The notes under the pieces are model-generated. The model had not been told where the DNA came from. It saw nothing but the letters and a program-made list of their open reading frames with translations, and searched no databases. DNA of 64,000 nt from Neobacillus rhizosphaerae (GTDB taxonomy: Bacteria; Bacillota; Bacilli; Bacillales; Cytobacillaceae), in the NCBI RefSeq assembly GCF_937468385.1, contig NZ_CALBWS010000016.1, forward strand, positions 1-64,000, in the 5' to 3' direction. Below, piece after piece: positions 34,638-44,402 of the stretch. The position numbers and the translations under genes are program-made. Numbering within the stretch: position 1 is the first letter of the stretch; every line of letters starts with the position of its first letter.

Positions 34638-35747
34638 TTGAATGAAATTATCCATCGCACAAAGACCCGACCAATAAAAGTTGGTAATTTAACGATTGGC
34701 GGGAGCAATGAATTAATTATACAAAGTATGACAACAACCAAAACCCATGATGTTGAGGCAACTGTTGCTGAGATAAAACGCCTAGAGGATGCAGGCTGTC
34801 AAATTGTTCGAGTTGCCTGCCCGGATGAACGTGCAGCAAATGCCATCCCAGAAATTAAAAAAAGAATCAATATTCCCCTTGTTGTTGATATTCACTTTGA
34901 TTATAAATTAGCCCTCAAAGCGATTGAAGGCGGGGCTGATAAAATCAGGATTAACCCTGGGAACATTGGGAAACGGGAAAAGGTTGAAGCAGTCGTAAAA
35001 GCCGCAAAAAAACGCGGTATTCCAATCCGAATTGGGGTAAATGCTGGTTCTCTTGAAAAGAAGATACTAGACAAATATGGTTATCCAACTGCAGATGGTA
35101 TGGTTGAGAGCGCGCTCCACCATATTAAAATTCTTGAGGATTTAGATTTTCATGATATTATCGTCTCCATGAAGGCATCTGACGTAAATCTGGCAATTGA
35201 AGCTTACGATAAGGCAGCACGAGCTTTCGATTATCCGTTGCATTTAGGAATAACTGAATCAGGAACACTTTTTTCCGGTACTGTAAAAAGCGCTGCAGGA
35301 CTTGGTGCCATCATCAATAAAGGAATTGGAAACACACTTCGGATCTCCTTAAGTGCCGACCCTGTTCAAGAGGTAAAAGTAGCACGAGAGCTCTTAAAGG
35401 TATTTGGTCTTTCATCTAATGCTGCAACACTTATTTCTTGTCCAACCTGCGGACGTATCGAGATTGACCTGATTAGTATTGCAAATGAAGTCGAGGAATA
35501 TATTCAAAATATTAAGGCACCCATAAAGGTTTCTGTCCTTGGCTGCGCCGTTAATGGACCAGGTGAAGCTCGAGAAGCTGACATCGGTATTGCTGGTGCA
35601 CGAGGGGAAGGACTATTATTCCGGAAGGGCGAAATTGTCCGAAAGGTCCCGGAAGCGCAAATGGTTGAAGAATTGAAAAAGGAAATCGATCAAGTCGCAG
35701 AAGAATACTTCCGAAAAAAAGCCGAGGAAGAAAAAATAACAAAATAA
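34638..35747 (+). CDS. ispG: IspG (GcpE), 4-hydroxy-3-methylbut-2-enyl diphosphate synthase
   Basis: Seventh step of the MEP isoprenoid pathway, conversion of MEcPP to HMBPP using a 4Fe-4S cluster. Motifs are [33 protein letters not shown], and the cluster cysteines in [12 protein letters not shown] and [11 protein letters not shown]. Length 369 is standard. TTG start behind AAAGGAG. With ispH at 43.4 kb it provides both cluster-dependent steps of the pathway in this window. Confidence 0.96.
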   Translation: MNEIIHRTKTRPIKVGNLTIGGSNELIIQSMTTTKTHDVEATVAEIKRLEDAGCQIVRVACPDERAANAIPEIKKRINIPLVVDIHFDYKLALKAIEGGADKIRINPGNIGKREKVEAVVKAAKKRGIPIRIGVNAGSLEKKILDKYGYPTADGMVESALHHIKILEDLDFHDIIVSMKASDVNLAIEAYDKAARAFDYPLHLGITESGTLFSGTVKSAAGLGAIINKGIGNTLRISLSADPVQEVKVARELLKVFGLSSNAATLISCPTCGRIEIDLISIANEVEEYIQNIKAPIKVSVLGCAVNGPGEAREADIGIAGARGEGLLFRKGEIVRKVPEAQMVEELKKEIDQVAEEYFRKKAEEEKITK

Positions 35748-35754
35748 ACAATAA

Positions 35755-35786
35755 GAAACCCGGTGATTTTACCGGGTTTCTTTTTG
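35755..35786. terminator. Bidirectional terminator ispG / yqfX
   Basis: Stem AAACCC-CGGT / ACCGGGTTT (one bulged C) with a T-rich tail, between convergent genes. Confidence 0.85.
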
Positions 35787-35804
35787 CTCCTATGCAGTAT
35801 CGTG

Positions 35805-36338
35805 TTAAAAAAAGGGAAGAATAAAGATACCGACAATAATCGACATCGCCCCAATTCCGATTGCCCATGCACCAAGTCCTGTAGCACCTCTGCTTCTTGC
35901 AACGAACCCTAACACAATACCTGCAGCACCAAAAAGAATAGGCATTACAAACAGTGATAAAATCGAAAGCGCTAAAGCAAGTGTACCCATTCCGGTTCCA
36001 CCTGCAGTACTTTCCCTTTCGTCATCCCGTTCTCTTCCTCGTACGACTGGAACAGGCGCCGCAATTTCTGCGGCTGTTTCTTCCTGATAAGCTGATTTAA
36101 TTGGTACCGTAGCACCTATTTCCGGAGATATTTCTTCTTGATAAGCTGAAGATTTCATTGGAACAGACGCACCAATTATCGAGTCAGCATTTTCCCTATT
36201 CGTTGTGGATTCAGTAGTTACTGGTTGATCATTTTCCGCTGCTGCATCCCTAAACTCTGAAGGGAAATTTGGGATATCTTCACCGATATTAGCATTTTGG
36301 AGAGCTTCTTGTACTTTCTTGTCTCTTTCATCCGCCAT
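35805..36338 (-). CDS. yqfX: DUF4190-type membrane protein YqfX
   Basis: N-terminal half (about 1-115) is acidic and low-complexity with two imperfect repeats (SVPMKSSAYQEEISPEIGATV and the following VPIKSAYQEETAAEI). The C-terminal half has two membrane segments of DUF4190 pattern (LALALSILSLFVMPILFG ... GFVARSRG ... GIGAMSIIVGIFILPFF). Placed as B. subtilis yqfX, next to ispG. Function is unknown. The start follows GAGGGATTCGG. Confidence 0.78.
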   Translation of the reverse strand: MADERDKKVQEALQNANIGEDIPNFPSEFRDAAAENDQPVTTESTTNRENADSIIGASVPMKSSAYQEEISPEIGATVPIKSAYQEETAAEIAAPVPVVRGRERDDERESTAGGTGMGTLALALSILSLFVMPILFGAAGIVLGFVARSRGATGLGAWAIGIGAMSIIVGIFILPFF

Positions 36339-36538
36339 CCGAATCCCTCGCTTTCAGTAATAGGAGCATTTATTATTATTTGCCCTTAGCGCAATTTTAA
36401 TATGTTAATGTTTGTCACATCTAGTTAATAATTTCTTCTCCAGATGAGATTTTCCACTAAATAGATACTTTATTGAAACCTCGACTTTGGTAAAATAAAA
36501 GTAGATATTCTACAGCAATTTGAAGGTGAGCATAACTA

Positions 36539-37198
36539 ATGAAAAAAAGATTTGGAATGGACATCGATGGGACAATCACATGCCCTAAATCAATAATACC
36601 TTATATTAATAAAGCTTTTAGCATGAACATTGCTTATGAGGAGGTTGATCAATACGAATTAACCCCTTTCGTTAATGTTCCTGAAGAGGTATTTGCAAAA
36701 TGGTTTAGCGAAAATGAGCCGATTATTTACCAGGGCTCCCCGCCCGCACATGGAGTAATAAAAGTACTTAATAACTGGAAAAAGGACCATGAATTGTATT
36801 TTATTAGTGCACGATCATCCTATTTATTAGAAGTGACTGAAAAATGGTTCCTTGATCATGGATTAACTTTTCATCACATCGAACTAATCGGTTCCCATGA
36901 TAAAGTTGAAACAGCCAAAAAGCATGAAGTGGATATCTTTTTTGAAGATAAACATGATAATGCCGTAATGATTCATGAAGAATGTCAAATTCCTGTTATA
37001 TTATTTGATACACCTTATAATCAGCAACCAATTCCAAAAGGTGTCATCCGCGTCAATGATTGGAAAGAGGCAAATATTTGGGTAGAAAACTGGCTAAAGA
37101 ACGAAAAATATCGCCAACAACTGGTTTTGGAACATAATAAGAAAAGCGCAAGCGCCCTGGTCAGCGACGTAAGGGCTGGACTGAACCGACTGAGATAA
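36539..37198 (+). CDS. yqfW: YqfW, HAD-family 5'-nucleotidase with repeat-derived C-terminus
   Basis: HAD-superfamily nucleotidase of the NT5C group. Motif I is GMDIDGTITCP (7-16), motif II around YFISARS, and motif III/IV IFFEDKHDNAV. It likely hydrolyses nucleoside or related monophosphates; substrate is unproven. The final 19 codons (from about residue 201, KSASALVSDVRAGLNRLR) are encoded by the interspersed repeat that begins at 37141, so the native tail has been replaced or extended by a repeat insertion. Confidence 0.85.
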   Translation: MKKRFGMDIDGTITCPKSIIPYINKAFSMNIAYEEVDQYELTPFVNVPEEVFAKWFSENEPIIYQGSPPAHGVIKVLNNWKKDHELYFISARSSYLLEVTEKWFLDHGLTFHHIELIGSHDKVETAKKHEVDIFFEDKHDNAVMIHEECQIPVILFDTPYNQQPIPKGVIRVNDWKEANIWVENWLKNEKYRQQLVLEHNKKSASALVSDVRAGLNRLR

Positions 37199-37400
37199 AT
37201 GTAAACTCGCCGACTGCCAAGCCGTTAGGCGAAGACAGAGGCGTAGTTGAATTTATGCGTTCAGAATTTAGGGAATAAATTCTGATTAGCTAAAGGAAAC
37301 ACGGTGAGCGTTAGCGAACCGATGTTGACTTATCGTAGGGAGGTGAGGGAAGCACTCTAGTCGCTAGGGCGCTGGAGCTGGACAATTCTCAAAGTCGAAA
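37141..37400 (+). repeat. Longest copy of an interspersed palindromic repeat (MITE-like)
   Basis: About 260 bases. The ends carry inverted AGCGCCCT...AGCGAC near 37151 and GTCGCTAGGGCGCT near 37360. The inside has a perfect hairpin TCAGAATTTA / TAAATTCTGA (37261-37285) and small stems such as CGGT/ACCG. Fragments of the same sequence occur at 4144, 9284, 16128, 48305, 48481 and 55289. It encodes no transposase, so it is either non-autonomous or a structured RNA. It overlaps the 3' end of yqfW. Confidence 0.75.
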
Positions 37401-37427
37401 ATCTTATACTTTCATATTTTTTTAATA

Positions 37428-37465
37428 AAAAAAACTCGCCGTTTTTGAAATTGGCGAGTTTTCTT
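37428..37465. terminator. Terminator after zur
   Basis: Stem AAAACTCGCC / GGCGAGTTTT with a 12-base loop and A/T runs either side. Confidence 0.85.
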
Positions 37466-37876
37466 TTACAAGCATTCCGGACAACGTCCATAAATCTCGA
37501 ATTTATGTCCGGAAATATCATATCCTTTTAAGTTTTCGCTTAATCCATTCATAGGGCATGTATCAATTTCTTTCGTTTTGCCACAGTCAAGACAGATAAA
37601 ATGATGGTGATGTTGGTGTCTAGAACAAGTAAAGCGGAAGTGCTTTTCTCCTGATAACTCGGTCATTTCTAAAATTCCCATATTCACAAATAACGTCAAG
37701 TTTCGATAAATAGTATCAAAGCTCAAGCCCGGATATTCATCCTTTAACTGATCAAGGACTTCCTTTGCCGTTAAATATTTATCACTATCAGCAAATAGTT
37801 GAAGCATATCTTCACGTTTTCCTGTCTGTTTAAATCCATGTTCTTTTAAATATTGAATAGCCTCCTGTACGTTCAC
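37466..37876 (-). CDS. zur: Zur, zinc-sensing Fur-family repressor
   Basis: Fur-family repressor of 136 residues. Winged helix with [17 protein letters not shown] recognition region, a histidine-rich metal site ([17 protein letters not shown]) and a final CPEC knuckle for structural zinc. Last gene of znuC-znuB-zur, overlapping znuB by four bases, which together with a Zur-box-like sequence before znuC implies autoregulation. GTG start behind AGGGGGGAA. Zur is preferred over Fur and PerR from the synteny with znuBC and yqfV. Confidence 0.9.
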   Translation of the reverse strand: MNVQEAIQYLKEHGFKQTGKREDMLQLFADSDKYLTAKEVLDQLKDEYPGLSFDTIYRNLTLFVNMGILEMTELSGEKHFRFTCSRHQHHHHFICLDCGKTKEIDTCPMNGLSENLKGYDISGHKFEIYGRCPECL

Positions 37877-38736
37877 TTGGCTTCCCCCCCTATATCTACG
37901 TGTTTATTAATCATTATTTTTTTATAAAAGATTACCAACACTAATATTAGCACCGCTAGCATAACAATGGTTCCACCAGGAGCTAGGTCTAGATAATAGG
38001 CTGTGAAAAGCCCTCCAAGCACGGAAATTTCCCCAAAAAGGATGGATAAGAATATCGTCTGTTTAAAACCTTTAGCAATGCGAATACTTGCTGCAACTGG
38101 TAACGTCATTAACGAGGAAACCAAAAGGATCCCGACAATTCTCATCGAAGCCGCAATCACAAGCGCAACCATGATAATAAATATGAAATGAATGCTTTTC
38201 GCTGCAATTCCTGAGGCCTTCGCATGCTCTTCATCAAAGGAAAGTAAAAATAGCTCTTTATACAATGAAATAATCACGATAATGACTACGATACTAATGA
38301 TAAAAATAACCCATAAATCGGCCCGGCTGACGGCGGATACACTTCCAAATAAATAACTGAATAAATCAGTATTAAATCCATTTGCCAGCGAAATAAAAAT
38401 CACCCCTAGCCCAATGCCACTTGAAAGGATAATTGGAATCGCCAATTCTTGATAGTGTTTATAGACACCTCTTAGCTTTTCAATGAACAACGATCCGCCA
38501 ACTGAAAAAACCATCCCTAAGTAAAGAGGATTTAGACCGGCCATCATCGGAAAATTATTTTCGATGAGTAGGCTTGCAGCAATACCTGCCAGTGTCACAT
38601 GACTAAGGGCATCAGCAATCAAGGATAATCTTCGAACGACGATAAATACCCCAAGGAGCGGGGCAAGGATTCCAATCATTATCCCTGTTAGGAAAGCATT
38701 TTGTAAAAATTCATAATGAAAAAGTCCTTGAATCAT
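37873..38736 (-). CDS. znuB: ZnuB, zinc ABC transporter permease
   Basis: Manganese/zinc-type ABC permease (ABC-3 family) with eight or nine membrane segments. It carries the family motifs [20 protein letters not shown] and [21 protein letters not shown]. Three bases from znuC and overlapping zur. No substrate-binding znuA is present in the window, so the receptor must be encoded elsewhere. Confidence 0.9.
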   Translation of the reverse strand: MIQGLFHYEFLQNAFLTGIMIGILAPLLGVFIVVRRLSLIADALSHVTLAGIAASLLIENNFPMMAGLNPLYLGMVFSVGGSLFIEKLRGVYKHYQELAIPIILSSGIGLGVIFISLANGFNTDLFSYLFGSVSAVSRADLWVIFIISIVVIIVIISLYKELFLLSFDEEHAKASGIAAKSIHFIFIIMVALVIAASMRIVGILLVSSLMTLPVAASIRIAKGFKQTIFLSILFGEISVLGGLFTAYYLDLAPGGTIVMLAVLILVLVIFYKKIMINKHVDIGGEAK

Positions 38737-38738
38737 TT

Positions 38739-39506
38739 TTAAACGCCTCCGTGCTCATGGTGATGGGCAAGCAAATGAACATCATGACCATAAAACTCAG
38801 AAACCCCTTCAGTTCTAAGCTGTTCAAATTCCTTTGTTTCACCGTGAAAATGCAAATGTTTATTTAAACAGGCAACATGTGAGACCCTATCCGATATCGT
38901 ACCAATATCATGGGTAACCAATAGGAGGGCAATATTTCTGCTCTTATTTAATTCACCAAGCATTTGATAGAAAGAATTGACATTCTCGGCATCGACCCCA
39001 ACAGTTGGTTCATCAAGGATAAGCAGCCGTGGTTCACTCACGAGGGCGCGGGCAATAAAAATCCTTTGCTGCTGTCCTCCTGAGAGTTCGCCAATATTTC
39101 TGTTACTATACCCTTTCATTCCGACAGCATCTAGAGCCTCGTTTACTTTTATTGCATGTTCTTTTTTAAAAAATGTAAACAGGCCTAATTTTTTTGTTAA
39201 ACCACTTGCGACGACTTCAAAAACAGTAGCTGGAAAACCTGTATTAAAGGAATTAGCCTTTTGCGATACATATCCAACTTCCTGCCAATCCTTAAACTTA
39301 GTTATTTCCTGACCAAATAAAAGAATCTGCCCTTTTTGCAGCTTTAGCAAGCCTAATATTAACTTTAAAAGTGTTGATTTCCCTGACCCATTTGGGCCGA
39401 CAATCGCCAAAAAAGAACCATAAGGAATAGTCATATTGATATTCTCAAGGACAGTATCTTTTTCATAGCGATAGGTTAGCTGTTTTATTTCAATAATTGA
39501 TTGCAT
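38739..39506 (-). CDS. znuC: ZnuC, zinc ABC transporter ATPase
   Basis: ABC ATPase with Walker A GPNGSGKST, Q-loop VSQKANSFN, signature [14 protein letters not shown], Walker B LLILDEPTVGVD and switch THD. The C-terminal tail is rich in histidine (HDVHLLAHHHEHGG), consistent with zinc handling. ATG 39506 has GGTGAG ten bases upstream; a GTG at 39521 is in frame but lies inside that site. First gene of the operon. Confidence 0.9.
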   Translation of the reverse strand: MQSIIEIKQLTYRYEKDTVLENINMTIPYGSFLAIVGPNGSGKSTLLKLILGLLKLQKGQILLFGQEITKFKDWQEVGYVSQKANSFNTGFPATVFEVVASGLTKKLGLFTFFKKEHAIKVNEALDAVGMKGYSNRNIGELSGGQQQRIFIARALVSEPRLLILDEPTVGVDAENVNSFYQMLGELNKSRNIALLLVTHDIGTISDRVSHVACLNKHLHFHGETKEFEQLRTEGVSEFYGHDVHLLAHHHEHGGV

Positions 39507-39530
39507 AGTCTTTATTCTCACCTTTAATTT

Positions 39531-39548
39531 TAAGAATCATTCCGATTT
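39531..39548 (-). promoter_or_regulatory. Zur-box-like operator before znuC
   Basis: Minus-strand AAATCGGAATGATTCTTA matches the left half of the Bacillus Zur box (AAATCGTAATnATTACGATT) well and the right half poorly. It lies 25-42 bases ahead of the znuC start, a position fit for repression. Confidence 0.5.
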
Positions 39549-39671
39549 AACTTTAAGTAGTATACAATAGGCCCAACTGATTTGTAAAGGGTACAGCCTT
39601 GTTGCTTTAACAATAATCGATTGTCACACTCCTGTATCTTCTTCATACATTAACATGGAGGAGTGGTGAGA

Positions 39672-39929
39672 GTGAAAATTTTTGAAAACATCATTAATCA
39701 TAAGATTAACACGATTACAGCTGAAGAATTATTAAAGTACGCCCATCAATTTAATATTGCCGTTAGCAGGCATCAGGCTAGAAAAATCGCCGAATACTTA
39801 AAAGGGAAAAATGTGAATATATTTGATGATGCAGAGCGTGCACGATTAGTAAAACAAATAGCCAAATCAGCCGGACCCGAGACGGCACGTGAAGTTAATA
39901 AATTATTTCTACAGTTTACAAAACAGTAA
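39672..39929 (+). CDS. yqfT: DUF2624 family protein YqfT
   Basis: Eighty-five-residue helical protein (KIFENIINHKINTITAEELLKYA, then RHQARKIAEYLKGKNVNIFDDAERARLVKQIAK). It matches DUF2624/YqfT between the zur block and nfo. GTG 39672 lies eight bases after GGAGGAG; two earlier GTG codons overlap the ribosome site. Function is unknown. Confidence 0.82.
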   Translation: MKIFENIINHKINTITAEELLKYAHQFNIAVSRHQARKIAEYLKGKNVNIFDDAERARLVKQIAKSAGPETAREVNKLFLQFTKQ

Positions 39930-39955
39930 AAGCTGTGCACTAGGCACAGCTTTTT
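39927..39955. terminator. Bidirectional terminator yqfT / nfo
   Basis: Stem AAAGCTGTGC / GCACAGCTTT with a short loop, between convergent genes. Confidence 0.9.
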
Positions 39956-39965
39956 ATTCCGATAA

Positions 39966-40859
39966 TTATGCTTGGATAATTTTATCAAGTAAATCCGCGT
40001 CAAACTCCCTACTTTGAAGCATGGCTATTTCGAATTGATAGGGTGCTTTTTTATTATTTTTATCTTCACCTACATAGGGGGTTTCTAAAATTTTGGGCAC
40101 ATCAGCTAACTGTGGATGATGAACAATGTATTGGAGTGCCTGAAAACCGATATGACCAAACCCGATATTTTCATGTCTGTCCTTCCGCATACCCACTGCA
40201 TTTTTGCTGTCATTAATATGGAGCACCTTTAATTTGTCGAGGCCAATGATTTTATCAAACTCATTTAATACACCGTCAAAATCTTCGATAAGGTTATAGC
40301 CAGCGTCATGGGTATGGCAGGTATCGAAACACACAGACAACCTATCACTATAGTTGACACCATCGATGATCATCGCGAGTTCCTCGAATGACTTACCACA
40401 CTCAGAGCCTTTTCCTGCCATTGTTTCCAAAGCAATTTGAACCTGCTCCTTACCCGTTAATACTTCATTTAAACCCTCAATAATCTTCTTAATCCCCGCC
40501 TCTGTGCCTGCACCAACATGGGCCCCAGGGTGGAGGACAATTTGTTGTGCCCCAATCGCTTCTGTTCGTTCTATTTCACTGCGAAGGAACCTAACCCCCA
40601 ATTCAAATGTGTCCGGATTGGTAGTATTGCCGATATTGATGATATAGGGCGCATGGACAACAATTTCGGAGATCCCGTTTGCCTCCATATGTCGTCTCCC
40701 TGCTTCAATATTTAGGTCTTCAATTTTCTTTCGTCTTGTATTTTGCGGTGCGCCCGTGTAGACCATAAACGTATTGGCGCCATATGATACCGCCTCTTCA
40801 CTTGCGGCAAGCAGCATATTTTTCCCACTCATAGAAACATGTGAGCCAATTTTTAACAT
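39966..40859 (-). CDS. nfo: Endonuclease IV (AP endonuclease)
   Basis: Zinc-dependent AP endonuclease for base-excision repair, important in B. subtilis spores. Motifs include [13 protein letters not shown] at the start, [32 protein letters not shown] and [25 protein letters not shown], containing the trinuclear zinc ligands. Length 297 is normal. Start 40859 follows GGAGAGGGTAGGG. It lies 22 bases after cshB, so the two are one unit. Confidence 0.95.
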   Translation of the reverse strand: MLKIGSHVSMSGKNMLLAASEEAVSYGANTFMVYTGAPQNTRRKKIEDLNIEAGRRHMEANGISEIVVHAPYIINIGNTTNPDTFELGVRFLRSEIERTEAIGAQQIVLHPGAHVGAGTEAGIKKIIEGLNEVLTGKEQVQIALETMAGKGSECGKSFEELAMIIDGVNYSDRLSVCFDTCHTHDAGYNLIEDFDGVLNEFDKIIGLDKLKVLHINDSKNAVGMRKDRHENIGFGHIGFQALQYIVHHPQLADVPKILETPYVGEDKNNKKAPYQFEIAMLQSREFDADLLDKIIQA

Positions 40860-40881
40860 CCCTACCCTCTCCAATCCTTCC

Positions 40882-42198
40882 TTATTTCTTTCTCTGATCT
40901 ATTTTTCTTTGACGTTTTTTAATTTTATCCATTTCCCATTGCATTTTCTTTTTATAGCCTGGTTTCACATTTTGCGGTTTCTTAATCATTGATTTGGCTT
41001 TTTTATCAGCCTCATCTTCTTTCCTCACGCGGGTCTTTCTTTTATTTCGATCATCCGCTTCGACAAAACCGTCTTTCTTTAGATCCACATAGTTAAATTG
41101 AATACCCATTTTTTCTAATCGATTTAATGCATCTTCATCGGAAAGTTCAAACACAGTAAGAGCAATCCCTGAATTTCCTGCTCGCGCTGTTCTTCCCACC
41201 CTGTGAATATAAAAATCTAAATCAGAAGGCAATTCATAGTTAATAACATGGCTGACTCCTTCAATATCAATCCCTCTGGAAGCTAGGTCAGTGGCAACAA
41301 TATATTGGTATTCCAAATCCTGAATCTGTTTCATCATCTTTTTTCGTTCACGCGGGTTTAAATCACCATGAACGCGGCCAACCTTTAATCCTTTTCCAGT
41401 TAAAAAGCCGGCCACTTCTTCAGCCATTTTTTTGGTATTTGTAAAAACAATGGCCAAATATGGATTGTACTGAATGAGTGCATCATGAACAAGCTGCTTT
41501 TTATTACGATGCCTTGATGGCAGAAGATAATGCTGCAGGTTTTCAGCCGCTTTTATTTTTGAATCAATCTGAACCGTCTTTGGATTTTCCATATACTTTT
41601 TTAGAAATGGTTTTAATTTCTCAGGAATAGTTGCTGAAAAAACGAGCATCTGCAGGTTTACCGGCATTTTAGCAGCTACTTGATCCATATCTTCAATAAA
41701 TCCCATATCGAGCATCATATCTGCTTCATCCACCACCAGGATACTCGATGTATGGATAAAAAGAGCCTTCTCAATCATTAGATCCTTAATTCTCCCCGGC
41801 GTTCCTACGACAATATGCGGCTGCACCTTCAATTTCTCAATTGTACGTTGCTTGTCCGTGCCCCCGACATAGCATCTTGTCCTGATAGGGTTTTCCGGGT
41901 TGCATTGTTCTGTAACTTTCAGGATTTGGTGATAAATTTGGGTTGCTAGTTCTCTGGTCGGTGCGGTAATAACAGCCTGAACTTCCTGTCGCTGTGGATT
42001 GATTTTTTCGAGGATGGGCAAAACATAGGCAAATGTTTTACCCGTCCCTGTTTGCGATTGACCGATGGCACTTTCTCCCTTTAAAACGACTGGAATCATC
42101 CGCTCCTGAATTTCCGTCGGCTCAAAAAAGCCAAATTTATTCATGGATTCTATAATAAAAGACTGAAACTTAAAACGCTCAAATTGGTTTACTTTCAT
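40882..42198 (-). CDS. cshB: CshB, DEAD-box RNA helicase
   Basis: ATP-dependent RNA helicase of 438 residues. The Q motif ([15 protein letters not shown]), Walker [28 protein letters not shown], and [10 protein letters not shown] motifs are complete. A highly basic tail (from about 385) fits RNA binding. CshB is a cold-adaptation helicase in B. subtilis, at this same location. AAGGAGCAATTAT precedes the ATG. Confidence 0.93.
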   Translation of the reverse strand: MKVNQFERFKFQSFIIESMNKFGFFEPTEIQERMIPVVLKGESAIGQSQTGTGKTFAYVLPILEKINPQRQEVQAVITAPTRELATQIYHQILKVTEQCNPENPIRTRCYVGGTDKQRTIEKLKVQPHIVVGTPGRIKDLMIEKALFIHTSSILVVDEADMMLDMGFIEDMDQVAAKMPVNLQMLVFSATIPEKLKPFLKKYMENPKTVQIDSKIKAAENLQHYLLPSRHRNKKQLVHDALIQYNPYLAIVFTNTKKMAEEVAGFLTGKGLKVGRVHGDLNPRERKKMMKQIQDLEYQYIVATDLASRGIDIEGVSHVINYELPSDLDFYIHRVGRTARAGNSGIALTVFELSDEDALNRLEKMGIQFNYVDLKKDGFVEADDRNKRKTRVRKEDEADKKAKSMIKKPQNVKPGYKKKMQWEMDKIKKRQRKIDQRKK

Positions 42199-42462
42199 AT
42201 AATTGCTCCTTATTTTAAAAATTCTCTAGTGATTTTGACGTAGTTTTCTTCCCTCAGCATGAGCTTTCACTTTCTTTCCATCCTGTAATTATAGTAGAGT
42301 TTCTCTAAAATCACCAGTTAACATTTCTTTTATCCTCATCTTTTACCTTTCGTCCACTTTTTAAAAAGGTAAATTTAGTTTTTTCTATGTGTTTAATACC
42401 TAAACCAAATTAGGTTAATTGCATATTTTAATGTATGAAGGATATTGAAAGGAGTAGTTTGT

Positions 42463-43227
42463 ATGCAGCCAAGACCAAGAATGCCCATGCAAGGCGGGAT
42501 GGGCCAAGGTCTGTTTGGAGGAAGAGGTCCAATGATGGGACCAGGCGGGAATCCATTTGGCGGGAGGGGACCGATGATGGGGGCTCCACCCAATTTTATG
42601 GGTGGTAGGAATCCGATGATGGGGCAAATGATGGGACCCTCACAAATGAATAGGGGCGGTGGTGGTTTACTCTCGAAAATTCTCGGCAGAGGCGGCACCC
42701 AAGCTGGCGGTTCAGGTGGACTTTTGGGAATGCAAGGAGCGGGAAGAGCAGCAGGAGGCGGTCCAGGTGGTCTTTTGGGTATGCAAGGAGCGGGAAGAGC
42801 TGCAGGCGGCGGAGGCTTGCTCAAATCATTAAGTAATCCTGGAGGAATATCTGGCTTTCTGAACAATACACAGCAGGTATTAAAGACAGCACAGTCAATT
42901 GGACCGATGGTTCAACAGTACGGCCCTATGGTCAGAAATATCCCAGCCATTTGGAAATTATATAGAGGCTTCAAAAATGCCTCAAAAAGCACTGAAAATT
43001 CAGCAGATGAAACTAAAAAAGCAACAGAAGCATTTATCGATGAGTCGTCAAGCACTGAATCTAAAGAAAACAAGACTACCACTTTGGTAAAAACCAGCCG
43101 AAAAAAAGAGCAACAGCCCCGTTCTGAAAAAAGAAGTAAGCCTAGTTCCGAAAAAAGAAGTAAGCCTAGCTCCGAAAAAAGAAATCACCACCAAAGGGGA
43201 ACTTCGAGACCTAAATTGTATATATAA
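42463..43227 (+). CDS. yqfQ: YqfQ/VrrA family glycine-rich repeat protein
   Basis: Low-complexity protein of 254 residues. The N-terminus repeats GGRGPMMG-like units; the middle has two nearly identical GLLGMQGAGRAAGGG units encoded by a tandem of about 57 bases (42714-42828); a hydrophobic central segment follows (QSIGPMVQQYGPMVRNIPAIWKLYR); the tail repeats SEKRSKPS (24-base units near 43124-43185). This fits the VrrA/YqfQ family, whose repeats vary in copy number in B. anthracis. It is likely a spore-coat or surface protein, by inference. ATG 42463 follows AAAGGAG. Confidence 0.85.
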   Translation: MQPRPRMPMQGGMGQGLFGGRGPMMGPGGNPFGGRGPMMGAPPNFMGGRNPMMGQMMGPSQMNRGGGGLLSKILGRGGTQAGGSGGLLGMQGAGRAAGGGPGGLLGMQGAGRAAGGGGLLKSLSNPGGISGFLNNTQQVLKTAQSIGPMVQQYGPMVRNIPAIWKLYRGFKNASKSTENSADETKKATEAFIDESSSTESKENKTTTLVKTSRKKEQQPRSEKRSKPSSEKRSKPSSEKRNHHQRGTSRPKLYI

Positions 43228-43230
43228 ATT

Positions 43231-43259
43231 GAGAATGCTGAAAAACAGCATTCTTTTTT
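43231..43259 (+). terminator. Terminator after yqfQ
   Basis: Stem AGAATGCTG, loop AAAAA, CAGCATTCT, then TTTTT. Confidence 0.92.
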
Positions 43260-43291
43260 ACTTCCCAAAGCTTAAAAGGTAAAATGTATCT

Positions 43292-43320
43292 TTGTATTAT
43301 ATCTATTAGTTTTATATAAT
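43292..43320 (+). promoter_or_regulatory. Probable sigma-A promoter of ispH
   Basis: TTGTAT at 43292-43297 and TATAAT at 43315-43320 with a 17-base spacer. Confidence 0.6.
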
Positions 43321-43366
43321 ACATACATAGACTATTAAACAATGTCTTTTTAGGGGGACTTCCTAT

Positions 43367-44314
43367 ATGCAAATTATCAAAATCTCACCAAGAGGTTACT
43401 GTTATGGTGTTGTCGATGCAATGGTTATTGCCAGAAATGCCGCATTAGATAAATCACTGCCACGGCCAATCTACATTTTAGGGATGATTGTTCATAATAA
43501 ACATGTTACTGATGCTTTCGAAGAGGAAGGAATTATTACCCTTGACGGGAAAAATCGGAAAGATATACTCGATAAAGTAGAAAAAGGTACTGTTATTTTT
43601 ACTGCACATGGAATCTCCCCGGAGGTACGGCAGCTTGCGAAAAAGAAAGGTCTTGTAACGATTGATGCAACCTGTCCTGATGTTACAAGAACACATGACC
43701 TGATTGAGGAAAAAACGAAACATGGGTATCAAGTCATATACATTGGAAAAAAAGGACATCCAGAACCAGAGGGAGCCGTTGGTGTTGCTCCAGGTATGGT
43801 CCATCTTGTTGAAACTCCAAAGGATGTTCTAGCGTTAACATTGGATAGTGATAACCTTATTGTTACAAACCAAACAACCATGAGCCAATGGGACGTTTCC
43901 GATACGATGAAAAAAGTAAAGGAAAAATATCCCCATGTAGAAGTTTATAATGAAATTTGCCATGCAACTCAAATTCGTCAGGAAGCGGTTGCTGAACAGG
44001 CAACCGAAGCGGATGTGACTATTGTGGTTGGCGATCCGAAAAGTAACAATTCCAATCGATTAGCACAGGTTTCTGAGGAAATTGCCGGAACAAAGGCCTA
44101 TCGTATTGCTGATATCACTGAATTAGAAATAGAATGGATTAAAGAGGCCAAAAATGTTGCAGTAACATCCGGAGCCTCCACCCCAACACCGATAACAAAA
44201 GAAGTGATTACGTTCCTTGAACAATTCGACCCAAATAATGAAGCTACCTGGGAACGCAGAAAAAAGGTCCAATTAAGCAGGATTCTACCACGGGTTAAAA
44301 AAGCTGAGGTTTAA
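43367..44314 (+). CDS. ispH: IspH (LytB), HMBPP reductase
   Basis: Last step of the MEP pathway, giving IPP and DMAPP with a 4Fe-4S cluster. Cluster cysteines are in [12 protein letters not shown] (Cys13 region), IDATCPDVT and [25 protein letters not shown] and [10 protein letters not shown] are also present. 315 residues. GGGGGACTTCCT precedes the ATG. Monocistronic. Confidence 0.96.
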   Translation: MQIIKISPRGYCYGVVDAMVIARNAALDKSLPRPIYILGMIVHNKHVTDAFEEEGIITLDGKNRKDILDKVEKGTVIFTAHGISPEVRQLAKKKGLVTIDATCPDVTRTHDLIEEKTKHGYQVIYIGKKGHPEPEGAVGVAPGMVHLVETPKDVLALTLDSDNLIVTNQTTMSQWDVSDTMKKVKEKYPHVEVYNEICHATQIRQEAVAEQATEADVTIVVGDPKSNNSNRLAQVSEEIAGTKAYRIADITELEIEWIKEAKNVAVTSGASTPTPITKEVITFLEQFDPNNEATWERRKKVQLSRILPRVKKAEV

Positions 44315-44319
44315 AATTA

Positions 44320-44352
44320 GAAAGAACCGTGTCATTGACCGGTTCTTTTTGT
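44320..44352 (+). terminator. Terminator after ispH
   Basis: Stem AAAGAACCG / CGGTTCTTT with an inner loop and T-run. Confidence 0.85.
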
Positions 44353-44402
44353 TTGTCTATGTTAAAAAATCGCTTACAACCCTAAAGAAGTTTCACAAAA
44401 CT

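Noticed and set aside
42399-42420. Inverted repeat ACCTAA...TTAGGT before yqfQ as an operator
   Set aside because: Six-base arms in AT-rich DNA can arise by chance, and no known regulator fits.
42393-42866. Proline-rich minus-strand ORF of 157 codons
   Set aside because: It is the antisense of the glycine-rich repeats of yqfQ; no ribosome site, and the plus-strand gene is a known family.
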